A DNA stretch of 7,587 nt from Pseudomonadota bacterium (lineage in GTDB: Bacteria > Myxococcota > Myxococcia > Myxococcales > Myxococcaceae). The stretch lies in the NCBI GenBank assembly GCA_023424585.1, contig JAFADT010000459.1:1-7587 (forward strand), in the 5' to 3' direction. A program made the position numbers and the translations under genes. The notes under the pieces were generated by a model. The model was not told the origin of the DNA, searched no databases, and saw nothing but the letters and a program-made list of their open reading frames with translations. Below are positions 1 to 5,825 of the stretch, piece after piece (position 1 is the stretch's first letter; each line of letters begins with the position of its first letter).

Positions 1-153
1 CAGCCGTGCGGCGCCCCCCGTGGCGGCGCGCTCGCCGGACCCCGCCGTACCGTCCGGGCCCCGCCTTCACCCAGGCGGACCATGCCCCTCCGCCGGAAGC
101 GGCGGGTGGCTAGGATGGCCGCGGACCGTCAGAAGGGAAGGGTGGAGGACCGG
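1..153. other. Upstream region without a supported gene
   Basis: This stretch precedes the first clear gene. It is extremely GC-rich. One forward frame is open from base 3 to a TAG at 111-113 and encodes a Pro/Arg-rich sequence. It could be the tail of a gene entering from the left, but its third-position G/C bias is no better than that of the other frames and no family is recognisable, so I do not call it. The only other signals are a TAGGAT box at 111-116 and a GGAGG ribosome binding site at 144-148 that serve the following gene. Confidence 0.4.
111..116 (+). promoter_or_regulatory. Possible -10 box (TAGGAT) for the DUF4442 gene
   Basis: TAGGAT fits the TAxxxT core of a sigma-70-type -10 element and would start transcription near base 123, about 30 nt before the chosen ATG at 154. 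That leaves room for the GGAGG ribosome binding site at 144-148. No -35 box resembling TTGACA is visible at the right distance, so this is only a candidate. Confidence 0.3.
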
Positions 154-645
154 ATGTTCGCGTTGGAGCTGGTGGAGAGGTTGCGGCGGGTGTCGCCGGG
201 CGCGGCGAACGCGCTGACGACGCTCGCGGTGAAGAACATCGTCCCGCTGGCGGCGGCCATGGGCTACCGCGTGGACGAGGTGACGGACGCGCGCGTGAAG
301 GCGACGGTGCCGCTGGACCGCAAGACGAAGAACCACGTGGGCAGCGTGTACCTGGGCGCCCAGGTGACGGTGATGGAGCTGACGATGGGCGTGATGCTCT
401 TCCGCCGCTTCCCACCGGGCCAGTACAAGATGCTGGTCAACCGCATGGAGGTCGCCTTCCACGCGAAGGCGAGGTCGGCGGTGAGCGCGGTGTGCGAGCC
501 CTCGGAGGAGCTGCTCGCGAAGCTCGCGTCGGAGCTGCGCGCGACGGGCGACAAGGCGGAGGCGTGGATCCCGGTGCGCCTCTTCGGCACGGACGGGCAG
601 TGCGTCGCCGAGTCGCGCTTCCTGGCCGTGTTCAAGCGCGGGTAG
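154..645 (+). CDS. DUF4442 hotdog-fold thioesterase-like protein
   Basis: A 163-residue protein that looks like the DUF4442/PaaI-like hotdog-fold group, whose better-known relatives hydrolyse acyl-CoA or other acyl thioesters in the cytoplasm; the substrate here is unknown. The central stretch around residues 58-80 (K-N-H-V-G-S-V-Y-L-G-A, then E75 in a hydrophobic helix) matches the usual hotdog pattern: an N-H-x-G loop followed by the long helix carrying an acidic residue. E75 is the likely catalytic or polarising acid and N60/H61 its neighbours. The C-terminal half is beta-rich, ending in a strand (ESRFLAVF) typical of the last hotdog strand. I chose the ATG at 154 because GGAGG at 144-148 sits 5 nt upstream; in-frame ATGs at 82 and 115 would only add a basic, low-complexity tail. 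There is no signal peptide or membrane segment. Its stop codon directly abuts the stop of the convergent lipase gene. Family call is good, enzymatic activity inferred. Confidence 0.75.
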   Translation: MFALELVERLRRVSPGAANALTTLAVKNIVPLAAAMGYRVDEVTDARVKATVPLDRKTKNHVGSVYLGAQVTVMELTMGVMLFRRFPPGQYKMLVNRMEVAFHAKARSAVSAVCEPSEELLAKLASELRATGDKAEAWIPVRLFGTDGQCVAESRFLAVFKRG

Positions 646-1788
646 CTAGCGCTGCGGCTCCTCCTCCAGGAGGAAGTCGCCGATGGTCCTCCACATCGCC
701 TCGAACTGGGGGCGGCGGAAGCCGGAGCCGGAGATGAGCCAGTCCACGTGCGGGGGCTGGTGCGCCGGCTGGTCGAAGTGGCCAATGGCATCCAGGTGGT
801 CCGCGCGCACCGCGGTCAGCACGCGGCCGTACACCTGGGAGCGCGTGGGCACGATGCCGTCGCACGCGGTGGGGCCGGGCATGGCGCCGTAGGCCTGCAC
901 CAGCGCCGCCGTCTGCGCGGGCGTGTGCAGGGGCAGCTGCGTGAGCGGCATCCGCTGCGTCTGGCTGTAGACGAACGCGTAGATGGTGTGCGTGAGCTGC
1001 GCGTACGGGTCCAGCCCCGCCGCCAGCCGCGTGCGCAGGGACGGCGGCCGGGCCTGCGTCACCACGGAGCCGTAGCGCACGCCGGGCCGGTCATGCGTGC
1101 CGCCGTTGAACAGGTCGATGCCCTCCGGCGTGAGCTGCGGGATGAGCGACGTGTCGCGCCCCACCTCCCAGAGGAACTTCGCCACCGCGTCGCGCCGCTC
1201 GCTGGAGAAGTCCCCCAGCAGCTGGTCGAAGAGCTGATCCAGCAGCGTGGCCTTCCAGCCCAGCTGATCATCCACCCGCGCCATCAGGTGCCCGAAGCGG
1301 AACACCACGCTCAAGGGCAGCCGGCCGAAGCGCAGCACGTACATGGTGAACAGCGACAGGAGCTTCAGCAGCTGCTGGCCGAAGAGGCCCAGGAAGAACG
1401 TGGCCAGCGGCGTGCCCGCGTGGGGCGTGGACAGCGTCACCACGCTGCGGACGCGGCGCGCGAAGGGCTCCAGCTCCAGCGAGTCCGACACCTGCGCGCC
1501 GGGGCTGACGAACAGGCGGGCATCCAGGCCGCCGGTGGAGTGGCCCACCAGGTGGATGGGGCCGTCGTCCCCGGAGGCCGTCTCGCTCACGGCCTTGAGC
1601 AGATCCGCCGTGCGCTGGCGGATGGAGGCCGTGGGGTGGGAGACGATCGTCACCACCTCCGCGTCGACTCCCCGGCGGGCGAGGTCCTGCTTGAGGAACT
1701 CGAACGCGTGGCCGAAGTAGAGGAGCTCGCCCAGGTTGGTGAAGCCGAAGAATCCGGGGACGAGGTAGACGTGGTGCTTCACGGACAT
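646..1788 (-). CDS. Alpha/beta-hydrolase lipase (triacylglycerol lipase/esterase type)
   Basis: A 380-residue serine hydrolase. The N-terminus starts directly with the first core strand and oxyanion-hole motif (VYLVPGFFGF, residues 7-16). The nucleophile elbow is GHSTGG with Ser84 (residues 82-87), followed by the lipase-typical TLSTPHAGTPLA (118-129). A hydrophobic, helix-rich stretch at about 126-166 looks like a lid/cap. Near the C-terminus CDGIVPTRSQ gives the acid Asp310 and ADHLDAIGHF gives His331. The D-G-x-V-x-x-x-S ... H-L-D spacing resembles bacterial family I lipases, in which the Asp two residues after the His binds calcium; here that would be Asp333. Such enzymes hydrolyse acylglycerols or other esters. 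No signal peptide is visible, which is unusual for this type, so it may act inside the cell or leave by a non-Sec route. The ATG at 1788 is chosen because the homology starts at once; the frame stays open upstream but that extension has no lipase character. Transcribed divergently from the S46 peptidase and convergent with the DUF4442 gene. Confidence 0.85.
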   Translation of the reverse strand: MSVKHHVYLVPGFFGFTNLGELLYFGHAFEFLKQDLARRGVDAEVVTIVSHPTASIRQRTADLLKAVSETASGDDGPIHLVGHSTGGLDARLFVSPGAQVSDSLELEPFARRVRSVVTLSTPHAGTPLATFFLGLFGQQLLKLLSLFTMYVLRFGRLPLSVVFRFGHLMARVDDQLGWKATLLDQLFDQLLGDFSSERRDAVAKFLWEVGRDTSLIPQLTPEGIDLFNGGTHDRPGVRYGSVVTQARPPSLRTRLAAGLDPYAQLTHTIYAFVYSQTQRMPLTQLPLHTPAQTAALVQAYGAMPGPTACDGIVPTRSQVYGRVLTAVRADHLDAIGHFDQPAHQPPHVDWLISGSGFRRPQFEAMWRTIGDFLLEEEPQR

Positions 1789-1797
1789 GGGCCCACC

Positions 1798-1803
1798 AGC
1801 ATA
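1798..1803 (-). promoter_or_regulatory. Possible -10 box (TATGCT) close to the lipase start
   Basis: Read on the minus strand, TATGCT ends 9 nt before the lipase ATG. If it is a real -10 element, transcription would begin only about 3 nt upstream of the start codon, giving a nearly leaderless mRNA. The only purine-rich candidate for a ribosome binding site (GGTGGG, 1797-1792 on the minus strand) lies just 3 nt from the ATG, too close to work normally, which fits that idea. No good -35 box is visible. Confidence 0.25.
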
Positions 1804-1849
1804 CCCCACGCCCCTGGGATGGGCTTGGAATACCCGGCCTCCCACGCGG

Positions 1850-1877
1850 TTGACGCGCACCCGGCCGCGTTGACAAT
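1850..1877 (+). promoter_or_regulatory. Candidate sigma-70-type promoter for the S46 peptidase gene
   Basis: TTGACG (1850-1855, 5 of 6 to the -35 consensus) is followed after 16 nt by GACAAT (1872-1877, 4 of 6 to the -10 consensus), placing the transcription start near 1884 and a leader of about 35 nt before the GTG at 1919. A second, perfect TTGACA (1870-1875) overlaps the -10 box, exactly 20 bp downstream of the first TTGAC, but has no convincing -10 partner. The segment lies in a local dip in GC content in the divergent lipase/peptidase spacer. Confidence 0.45.
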
Positions 1878-1918
1878 TCCGACCGTCCGTTTCCCCTACC
1901 CACGAAGGAAGACTCCCC

Positions 1919-3997
1919 GTGTACCGCAGACTGTTCGCGCTTGGCCTGCTGTGGACCCTCCCCGCCGCGGCGGAAGAGGGCATGTGGACCTACGACGCCT
2001 TTCCCTCCGCGCAGGTGAAGAAGGCCCATGGCTTCGAGCCGACCCAGGCCTGGCTGGACAAGGTGCGCCTGGGCTCGGTGCGGCTCGCGGGCGGCTGCTC
2101 CGCCAGCTTCGTGTCGCCGGACGGCCTGGTGATGACGAACCACCACTGCGTGCGCGGCTGCATCGAGGACCTGACGACCGCGAAGGACGACCTGCTGGCG
2201 AAGGGCTTCCAGGCGAGGACGGCGAAGGAGGAGCGCCGCTGTCCCAAGATTGAAGCCAACCAGCTGGTGGAGATGACGGACGTCACCGAGCGGATGAACG
2301 CGGCGACGAGGGGCCTGTCCGGCGCGGCCTTCAACACCGCGCTCAAGAAGGAGATGGCCGCGGTGGAGGCCGCGTGCACCACCGGCACGGACGTGCGGTG
2401 CGACGTGGTGACGCTCTACAACGGCGGCAAGTACCAGCTCTACAAGTACCGCCGCTTCCAGGACGTGCGGCTCGTCTTCGCGCCGGAGTTCTCCATGGCG
2501 GCGTTCGGCGGGGACGCGGACAACTTCAACTTCCCGCGCTACGGCTACGACGTGTCCTTCGTGCGCGTGTGGGAGGGCGACGCGCCGGCCAGGAGCCCGG
2601 ACTACCTGCCGTGGGCGAAGGAGGGCGCGAAGGAGGGAGACCTGGTCTTCGTCTCCGGCCACCCGGGCGGCACGGAGCGCAAGAGCACGGTGGCGGAGCT
2701 GGAGTTCCAGCGCGACGTGGCGCTGCCCCAGACGCTGCTCCAACTGGCGGAGATGCGGGGCGCGCTGCGCGAGTTCACCAGCTCCTCGGCCGAGCGCTAC
2801 CGCGTGGCGCGCTCCAGCCTGCGCGGCGTGGAGAACGGGCTGAAGGCGCTGAAGGGCCGGCAGGAGACGCTGGCGGACCCCGCGGTGCTCGCGCGCAAGC
2901 GGCAGGAGGAGGCGGAGCTGAGGAGGCGCATCGACGCCAACCCCCAGGCGAAGGCGCTGACGCAGGGCATGTGGGAGGAGACGGCGCAGGCGCTGGACGC
3001 GTGGCGCCGGATGATGAACGACTACCGCATGAAGGGCGCGGGGGACGCGTTCCGCTCCGACCTGTTCTCCTACGCGCAGGCGCTGGTGCGCGCGGCGGAC
3101 GAGCTGCCCAAGCCCAACGGAGAGCGCCTGCGCGAGTACACCGACGGCCAGCTGCCGGCGCTGAAGCAGCGGCTGCTGCGCGAGGCGCCCATCCCGGCGG
3201 AGCTGGAGGCGCTGACGCTGACGTTCGGCTTCAACAAGCTGCGCGAGACGCTGGGCGCGGATGACCCGTTCGTGCGCCTGGTGCTGGAGAAGGAGGCCCC
3301 GGCGGACCTGGCGAAGGCGCTGGTGCGCGGCTCGAAGCTGGGCGACGTGAAGGTGCGCAAGGCGCTGCTGGAGGGCGGCAAGGCGGCGGTGGACGCGTCG
3401 AAGGACCCGATGATCATCCTGGCGCGCAAGGTGGACGCGGAGACGCGCGCGTCGCGCAAGCGCTACGAGGACACGGTGGAGGCGGTGCTCAAGCGCAACG
3501 GCGAGCGGCTGGCGAAGGCGTACCTGTTGGTGAACGGCACGGCGGGCGCGCCGGACGCGACCTTCACGCTGCGGCTCAACTACGGGCAGGTGAAGGGCTG
3601 GGATGACAACGGCAAGGCGGTGCCGGCGCTGACCACGTTCGGCGGGGCATACGGGCGCGACACGGGCAAGGAGCCCTTCAAGCTGCCGGCGCCGTGGGTG
3701 AAGGCGAAGGGGAAGGTGCCGGACGCGACGCCGCTGGACATGGCGACGACCAACGACATCATCGGCGGCAACTCCGGCTCGCCGGTGGTGAACCGGGACG
3801 GGCAGGTGGTGGGGCTCATCTTCGACGGCAACCTGCCGTCGCTGGGCGGCCGCTACCTCTACGTGCCGGAGACGAACCGCGCGGTGGCGGTGCACGGCGA
3901 CGGCATCATGGCCGCGCTGGAGCACGTGTACGGCGCCACCCGCGTGGTCAACGAGCTGAAGGGCGCGCAGGCGGCGTCCGCGGCGCCGGCGCGCTGA
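1919..3997 (+). CDS. S46 family dipeptidyl-peptidase (DPP7/DPP11 type), exported
   Basis: A 692-residue serine exopeptidase, close to the roughly 700 residues usual for family S46, which removes dipeptides from the N-termini of oligopeptides in the periplasm or at the cell surface. It starts with a short Sec signal peptide (basic MYRR, hydrophobic core, A-A-A at 16-18, likely cleavage before E19). The catalytic His lies in TNHHC (73-77, probably His76 by analogy with trypsin TAAHC), the Asp in GGDADN (197-202), and the Ser in GGNSGSP (616-622, Ser619). The segment from about 270 to 530 is mostly helical, matching the helical domain that caps S46 enzymes. The residue 18 positions after the Ser, in FDGN (635-638), is Gly637; the equivalent position is Gly in DPP7-type enzymes (hydrophobic P1) and Arg in DPP11 (Asp/Glu P1), so DPP7-like specificity is inferred. 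Six Cys in the first 161 residues could form disulfides. The GTG start at 1919 is supported by AAGGA at 1905-1909 and by the signal peptide. A hairpin follows 19 nt after the stop. Confidence 0.93.
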   Translation: MYRRLFALGLLWTLPAAAEEGMWTYDAFPSAQVKKAHGFEPTQAWLDKVRLGSVRLAGGCSASFVSPDGLVMTNHHCVRGCIEDLTTAKDDLLAKGFQARTAKEERRCPKIEANQLVEMTDVTERMNAATRGLSGAAFNTALKKEMAAVEAACTTGTDVRCDVVTLYNGGKYQLYKYRRFQDVRLVFAPEFSMAAFGGDADNFNFPRYGYDVSFVRVWEGDAPARSPDYLPWAKEGAKEGDLVFVSGHPGGTERKSTVAELEFQRDVALPQTLLQLAEMRGALREFTSSSAERYRVARSSLRGVENGLKALKGRQETLADPAVLARKRQEEAELRRRIDANPQAKALTQGMWEETAQALDAWRRMMNDYRMKGAGDAFRSDLFSYAQALVRAADELPKPNGERLREYTDGQLPALKQRLLREAPIPAELEALTLTFGFNKLRETLGADDPFVRLVLEKEAPADLAKALVRGSKLGDVKVRKALLEGGKAAVDASKDPMIILARKVDAETRASRKRYEDTVEAVLKRNGERLAKAYLLVNGTAGAPDATFTLRLNYGQVKGWDDNGKAVPALTTFGGAYGRDTGKEPFKLPAPWVKAKGKVPDATPLDMATTNDIIGGNSGSPVVNRDGQVVGLIFDGNLPSLGGRYLYVPETNRAVAVHGDGIMAALEHVYGATRVVNELKGAQAASAAPAR

Positions 3998-4016
3998 GGC
4001 TCCGGGCCCGATGCGC

Positions 4017-4049
4017 CCCGAACCTGTCCGACGGTCGGACAGGTTCGGG
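4017..4049. terminator. Perfect 15-bp hairpin between convergent genes
   Basis: Arms 4017-4031 and 4035-4049 are exact reverse complements around a CGG loop. The hairpin begins 19 nt after the S46 peptidase stop and ends 5 nt before the stop of the convergent gene at 4055, so a bidirectional transcription terminator is the simplest reading. There is no T-tract on either strand, so it is not a textbook intrinsic terminator. The core TGTCCGAC/GTCGGACA is symmetrical enough that a dispersed intergenic palindrome or a protein-binding site are alternatives. Confidence 0.65.
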
Positions 4050-4054
4050 AGGGC

Positions 4055-4885
4055 TCACCGGCCCTGGGGCTTCCGGGCGTGGACCGCCGGGGCGGCACGG
4101 CTCAGCAGGCCCTCCGCCTCCAGCGCGGCGCGCACGGCGGGGATGCTGCCGCGGTGCTCCTTGAAGCGCTGGAGGAACAGGCACACCCATCGCGCCGACG
4201 GAGCCCGCGTCCCCCAGTCGCGGCCCGCGGTGCCCCAGGGGGGCTGCTTCATGGCGTCCAGGAAGGGAAGGACGTCGTGCGCCCCCAGCAGCGGGCGGTG
4301 CGGCGGAAGGGCCGCGCTCCAGGGCTGGCGGCCGCGAGACGCGGCGGACCGGGTGTGGCACTCGCGCAGGAAGCGATTGAAGGTGCGATGGCCCTCGGGC
4401 TCCATCAGGAGCGCTCGCAGCAGCTGGGCCTGCTCTCCCCAGTCCAGCGGCCGCGCCTCGCGGCGCAGCCAGGGGCGCGCGCGCCACGCGTCGAGGAGGG
4501 GGTCCCGGAACGCGAGCGCGCCCTCCAGGTGGCCGAGCGCGTGCTCGCCGATGACGCCTCGGGGCAGCAGGCTCCGCACGTGGCTCAGGCGATCCTCCCG
4601 CCGCATCCCGCGCGTGCGAGCGGTGGCCCAGCGGACGAACGGCATCGTCTTGTCGCCGCCGCGCCGCCACCACACCTCCATGCGGAGCTCCGGCCGCTCC
4701 CACGGCGCGAAGGAGGGCAGGTCGCGCTCCATGTCCCCGAACCGCAGCCACTCCACCAGCTCCTGGCGGGCCTCCTTGCGGGCCGCGCGGTGGATGCGCG
4801 CCCGCGCGTCGCGCGCGGCCTCCCTGTGCTTCGACGGCAGCAGCGAGCGCGCCATCTGCCGGACCTTCTCGTCTGAGTGGATCAT
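4055..4885 (-). CDS. Uncharacterised basic, helical protein
   Basis: I do not recognise a named family. The 276-residue product begins with MIHSDEKVRQMARSLLPSK and continues as a charged Arg/Ala-rich helix to about residue 48 (alternating HREAARDARARIHRAARKEA). The rest is rich in Arg, Trp and Leu and probably all-helical, with clusters such as FAPWERPELRMEVWWRRGG (59-77), RWATARTRGMRRED (85-98), RPWLRREARPLDWGEQ (137-152), PFLDAMKQPPWG (207-218) and WVCLFLQRFKEHRGS (233-247). There is no signal peptide, membrane segment or visible catalytic motif. The basic N-terminal helix could bind nucleic acid or a partner protein, but that is speculation. Minus-strand codons show a strong G/C third-position bias, which identifies this frame rather than the long overlapping frames on the other strand. 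I prefer the ATG at 4885, with GGAGGG 10 nt upstream; a GTG at 4927 would give 290 residues and has an AGGTGA-like site. Convergent with the S46 gene. Confidence 0.75.
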   Translation of the reverse strand: MIHSDEKVRQMARSLLPSKHREAARDARARIHRAARKEARQELVEWLRFGDMERDLPSFAPWERPELRMEVWWRRGGDKTMPFVRWATARTRGMRREDRLSHVRSLLPRGVIGEHALGHLEGALAFRDPLLDAWRARPWLRREARPLDWGEQAQLLRALLMEPEGHRTFNRFLRECHTRSAASRGRQPWSAALPPHRPLLGAHDVLPFLDAMKQPPWGTAGRDWGTRAPSARWVCLFLQRFKEHRGSIPAVRAALEAEGLLSRAAPAVHARKPQGR

Positions 4886-5102
4886 CGCCCGCGGGCCCTC
4901 CGTGGCCGGCGGGGACGTGGCGCGCACCCATCACCTGACGCGCACTGGACGTCTCCCTCCGCATCGCGTCGGGTGCAAGACAACCGTGAGCCAGGACCTC
5001 CCAGGTGCTTGGTGCGTTGCGTCAGGAGCTCACTACGTTGAGGGCGCGGACCTGGATCCGCCTCTGTCTTCGCGCGGTTGCGTTCCCCGGAGCGTCTCCG
5101 TT

Positions 5103-5138
5103 CGGGCGCCTCTCGGGGTGGTTGGGAGCTGGCGCCCG
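5103..5138. repeat. Inverted repeat with 8-bp arms upstream of the cyclase-like gene
   Basis: CGGGCGCC (5103-5110) and GGCGCCCG (5131-5138) are exact reverse complements separated by 20 bp. The element covers the possible -35 box at 5122-5127 and ends 8 bp before the TAGCAT box, a position compatible with an operator. In DNA this GC-rich, such short repeats built on GGCGCC also arise by chance. Confidence 0.3.
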
Positions 5139-5152
5139 TCGTGCGGTAGCAT
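5122..5152 (+). promoter_or_regulatory. Possible promoter of the cyclase-like gene
   Basis: TAGCAT (5147-5152) fits the TAxxxT core of a -10 element and would start transcription near 5159, about 30 nt before the ATG. The best -35 candidate is TTGGGA (5122-5127, 4 of 6 to consensus), with a rather long 19-nt spacer. The -10 assignment is more believable than the -35. Confidence 0.35.
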
Positions 5153-5188
5153 CACGAGCGTCTCAGCCGGGGGGAGGGAGGATGCACG

Positions 5189-5800
5189 ATGGTGGTGGAG
5201 GCTCCGGAGCCCCGGAAGATGTCGGCCATCATGTTCACGGACATGGAGGCCCCCGCAGGTCAACGCTGGCGGGATGAGTCGCTACAGCAAGCGCTGCACG
5301 AGGAGCACGGCCAGCTGGTGCGCGGGCTGCTCGCGCGCCACGGCGGCCGCGAGGTGAAGCGCATGGAGGAGGGCGGCTTCCTCCTGGAGCTCGAGTCCGG
5401 CCCGCCCGCGGTGGCGTTCGCGCTGGAGTGGCGCGCCGCCGTGGACGCGCGCAACCGCGCCGTGCCCACCGAGCAGCGCATGTCCGTTCGCGCGGGCGCG
5501 CACCTGGGCATGGTGGTGCACCGCGACGGCGACGTGTTCGGCGAGGGCGTCAACCTGGCGGCCCGCATCGAGTCCCTGGCGCGCCCGGGCACCGTCTACG
5601 TCAGCGAGACCGTGGCCGCGCAGTTGGAGGGCCGGCTGAAGGCGCCGCCCGTGAGGCTGGGCCGCAACGAGCTGAAGAACATCCGGCTGCCGGTGGCGGT
5701 GTTCCGCATCGACCCGCCGTCGGAGGGCCGCGACGAGCGCGCGCTCCTGTCGCGCGTGCGTTCACTGCTGGGCCGTAGGCGCGCGCCCGCGAACGGTTGA
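5189..5800 (+). CDS. Class III adenylate/guanylate cyclase-like domain protein, active site altered
   Basis: A 203-residue soluble protein consisting almost only of a class III nucleotidyl cyclase homology domain (about residues 10-175), without the usual sensor, HAMP or TPR partner. It opens with MSAIMFTDME, where Asp18 is the first metal-binding Asp. The second metal site normally reads K-x-x-G-D-G-F; here it is VKRMEEGGFLLEL (56-68), so Lys57 is kept, the Asp position is Glu61 and one extra residue is present. The G-F-T loop after the first Asp is also replaced (EAPAGQ). The second half is typical: GDVFGEGVNLAAR (114-126) keeps the base-contacting Asp115 and the Asn122/Arg126 pair that stabilises the transition state, followed by the final strand LPVAVFRI (167-174). 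The C-terminal 30 residues are charged. This may be a weakly active or inactive nucleotide-binding signalling protein; cAMP or cGMP synthesis cannot be assumed. The start is set by GGAGG at 5177-5181, 7 nt upstream. The GST-like gene follows 39 nt later on the same strand. Confidence 0.82.
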   Translation: MVVEAPEPRKMSAIMFTDMEAPAGQRWRDESLQQALHEEHGQLVRGLLARHGGREVKRMEEGGFLLELESGPPAVAFALEWRAAVDARNRAVPTEQRMSVRAGAHLGMVVHRDGDVFGEGVNLAARIESLARPGTVYVSETVAAQLEGRLKAPPVRLGRNELKNIRLPVAVFRIDPPSEGRDERALLSRVRSLLGRRRAPANG

Positions 5801-5825
5801 GGGTGGGGGGCCGGCCGCGCGGCGG

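Larger units (their letters stand above)
4886..5188. other. Gene-free divergent spacer of about 300 bp
   Basis: No frame in this stretch shows codon bias or a recognisable protein. It is visibly less GC-rich than the genes around it and separates two divergent starts. It contains the inverted repeat at 5103-5138, a TAGCAT box at 5147-5152 and the GGAGG ribosome binding site (5177-5181) of the cyclase-like gene. A weak 6-bp inverted repeat (GTGAGC 4986-4991, GCTCAC 5027-5032) is also present. The length is generous for two promoters and leaves room for a regulator site or a small RNA, but I see no clear RNA signature. Confidence 0.5.

Noticed and set aside
82..153. N-terminal extension of the DUF4442 protein from ATG 82 or 115
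   Set aside because: It adds only a basic low-complexity tail, and the GGAGG at 144-148 is correctly spaced for ATG 154.
748..2253. Long plus-strand open frame opposite the lipase gene
   Set aside because: It has an Arg/Gln/His-rich shadow composition with no domain, while the minus strand carries clear lipase motifs.
1268..3925. Very long open frame (885 codons) on the minus strand opposite the S46 peptidase
   Set aside because: It has an Arg/His/Val-rich composition typical of the antisense of a GC-rich gene, and the plus strand encodes an unmistakable S46 protease with signal peptide and triad.
4886..4927. Longer form of the uncharacterised protein starting at GTG 4927
   Set aside because: Possible, but the extra 14 residues are low-complexity, the start is GTG rather than ATG, and a GGAGGG lies upstream of the ATG at 4885. 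Kept as an alternative only.
1851..4945. Ten-base repeat TGACGCGCAC in both divergent spacers (1851-1860 and 4936-4945)
   Set aside because: In a GC-rich window of this size, shared 10-mers are expected by chance, and the flanks do not match.
3948..4964. 338-codon minus-strand frame overlapping the end of the S46 gene
   Set aside because: It is a Pro/Arg/Gly-rich shadow of the neighbouring minus-strand frame and would overlap the hairpin and the S46 3' end.
4986..5032. GTGAGC/GCTCAC inverted repeat as a riboswitch or small RNA
   Set aside because: The arms are only 6 bp with 35 nt between them, and no conserved RNA motif or internal stems support a structure.
5182..5184. ATG just before the chosen cyclase-like start
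   Set aside because: It is in another frame and overlaps the ribosome binding site.
4011..5357. 448-codon plus-strand frame (and a 265-codon one at 4079-4876) over the uncharacterised gene
   Set aside because: It is Arg/Ser-rich without family character, starts inside the palindrome and runs across the spacer into the cyclase-like gene. The minus-strand frame has the proper third-position bias.
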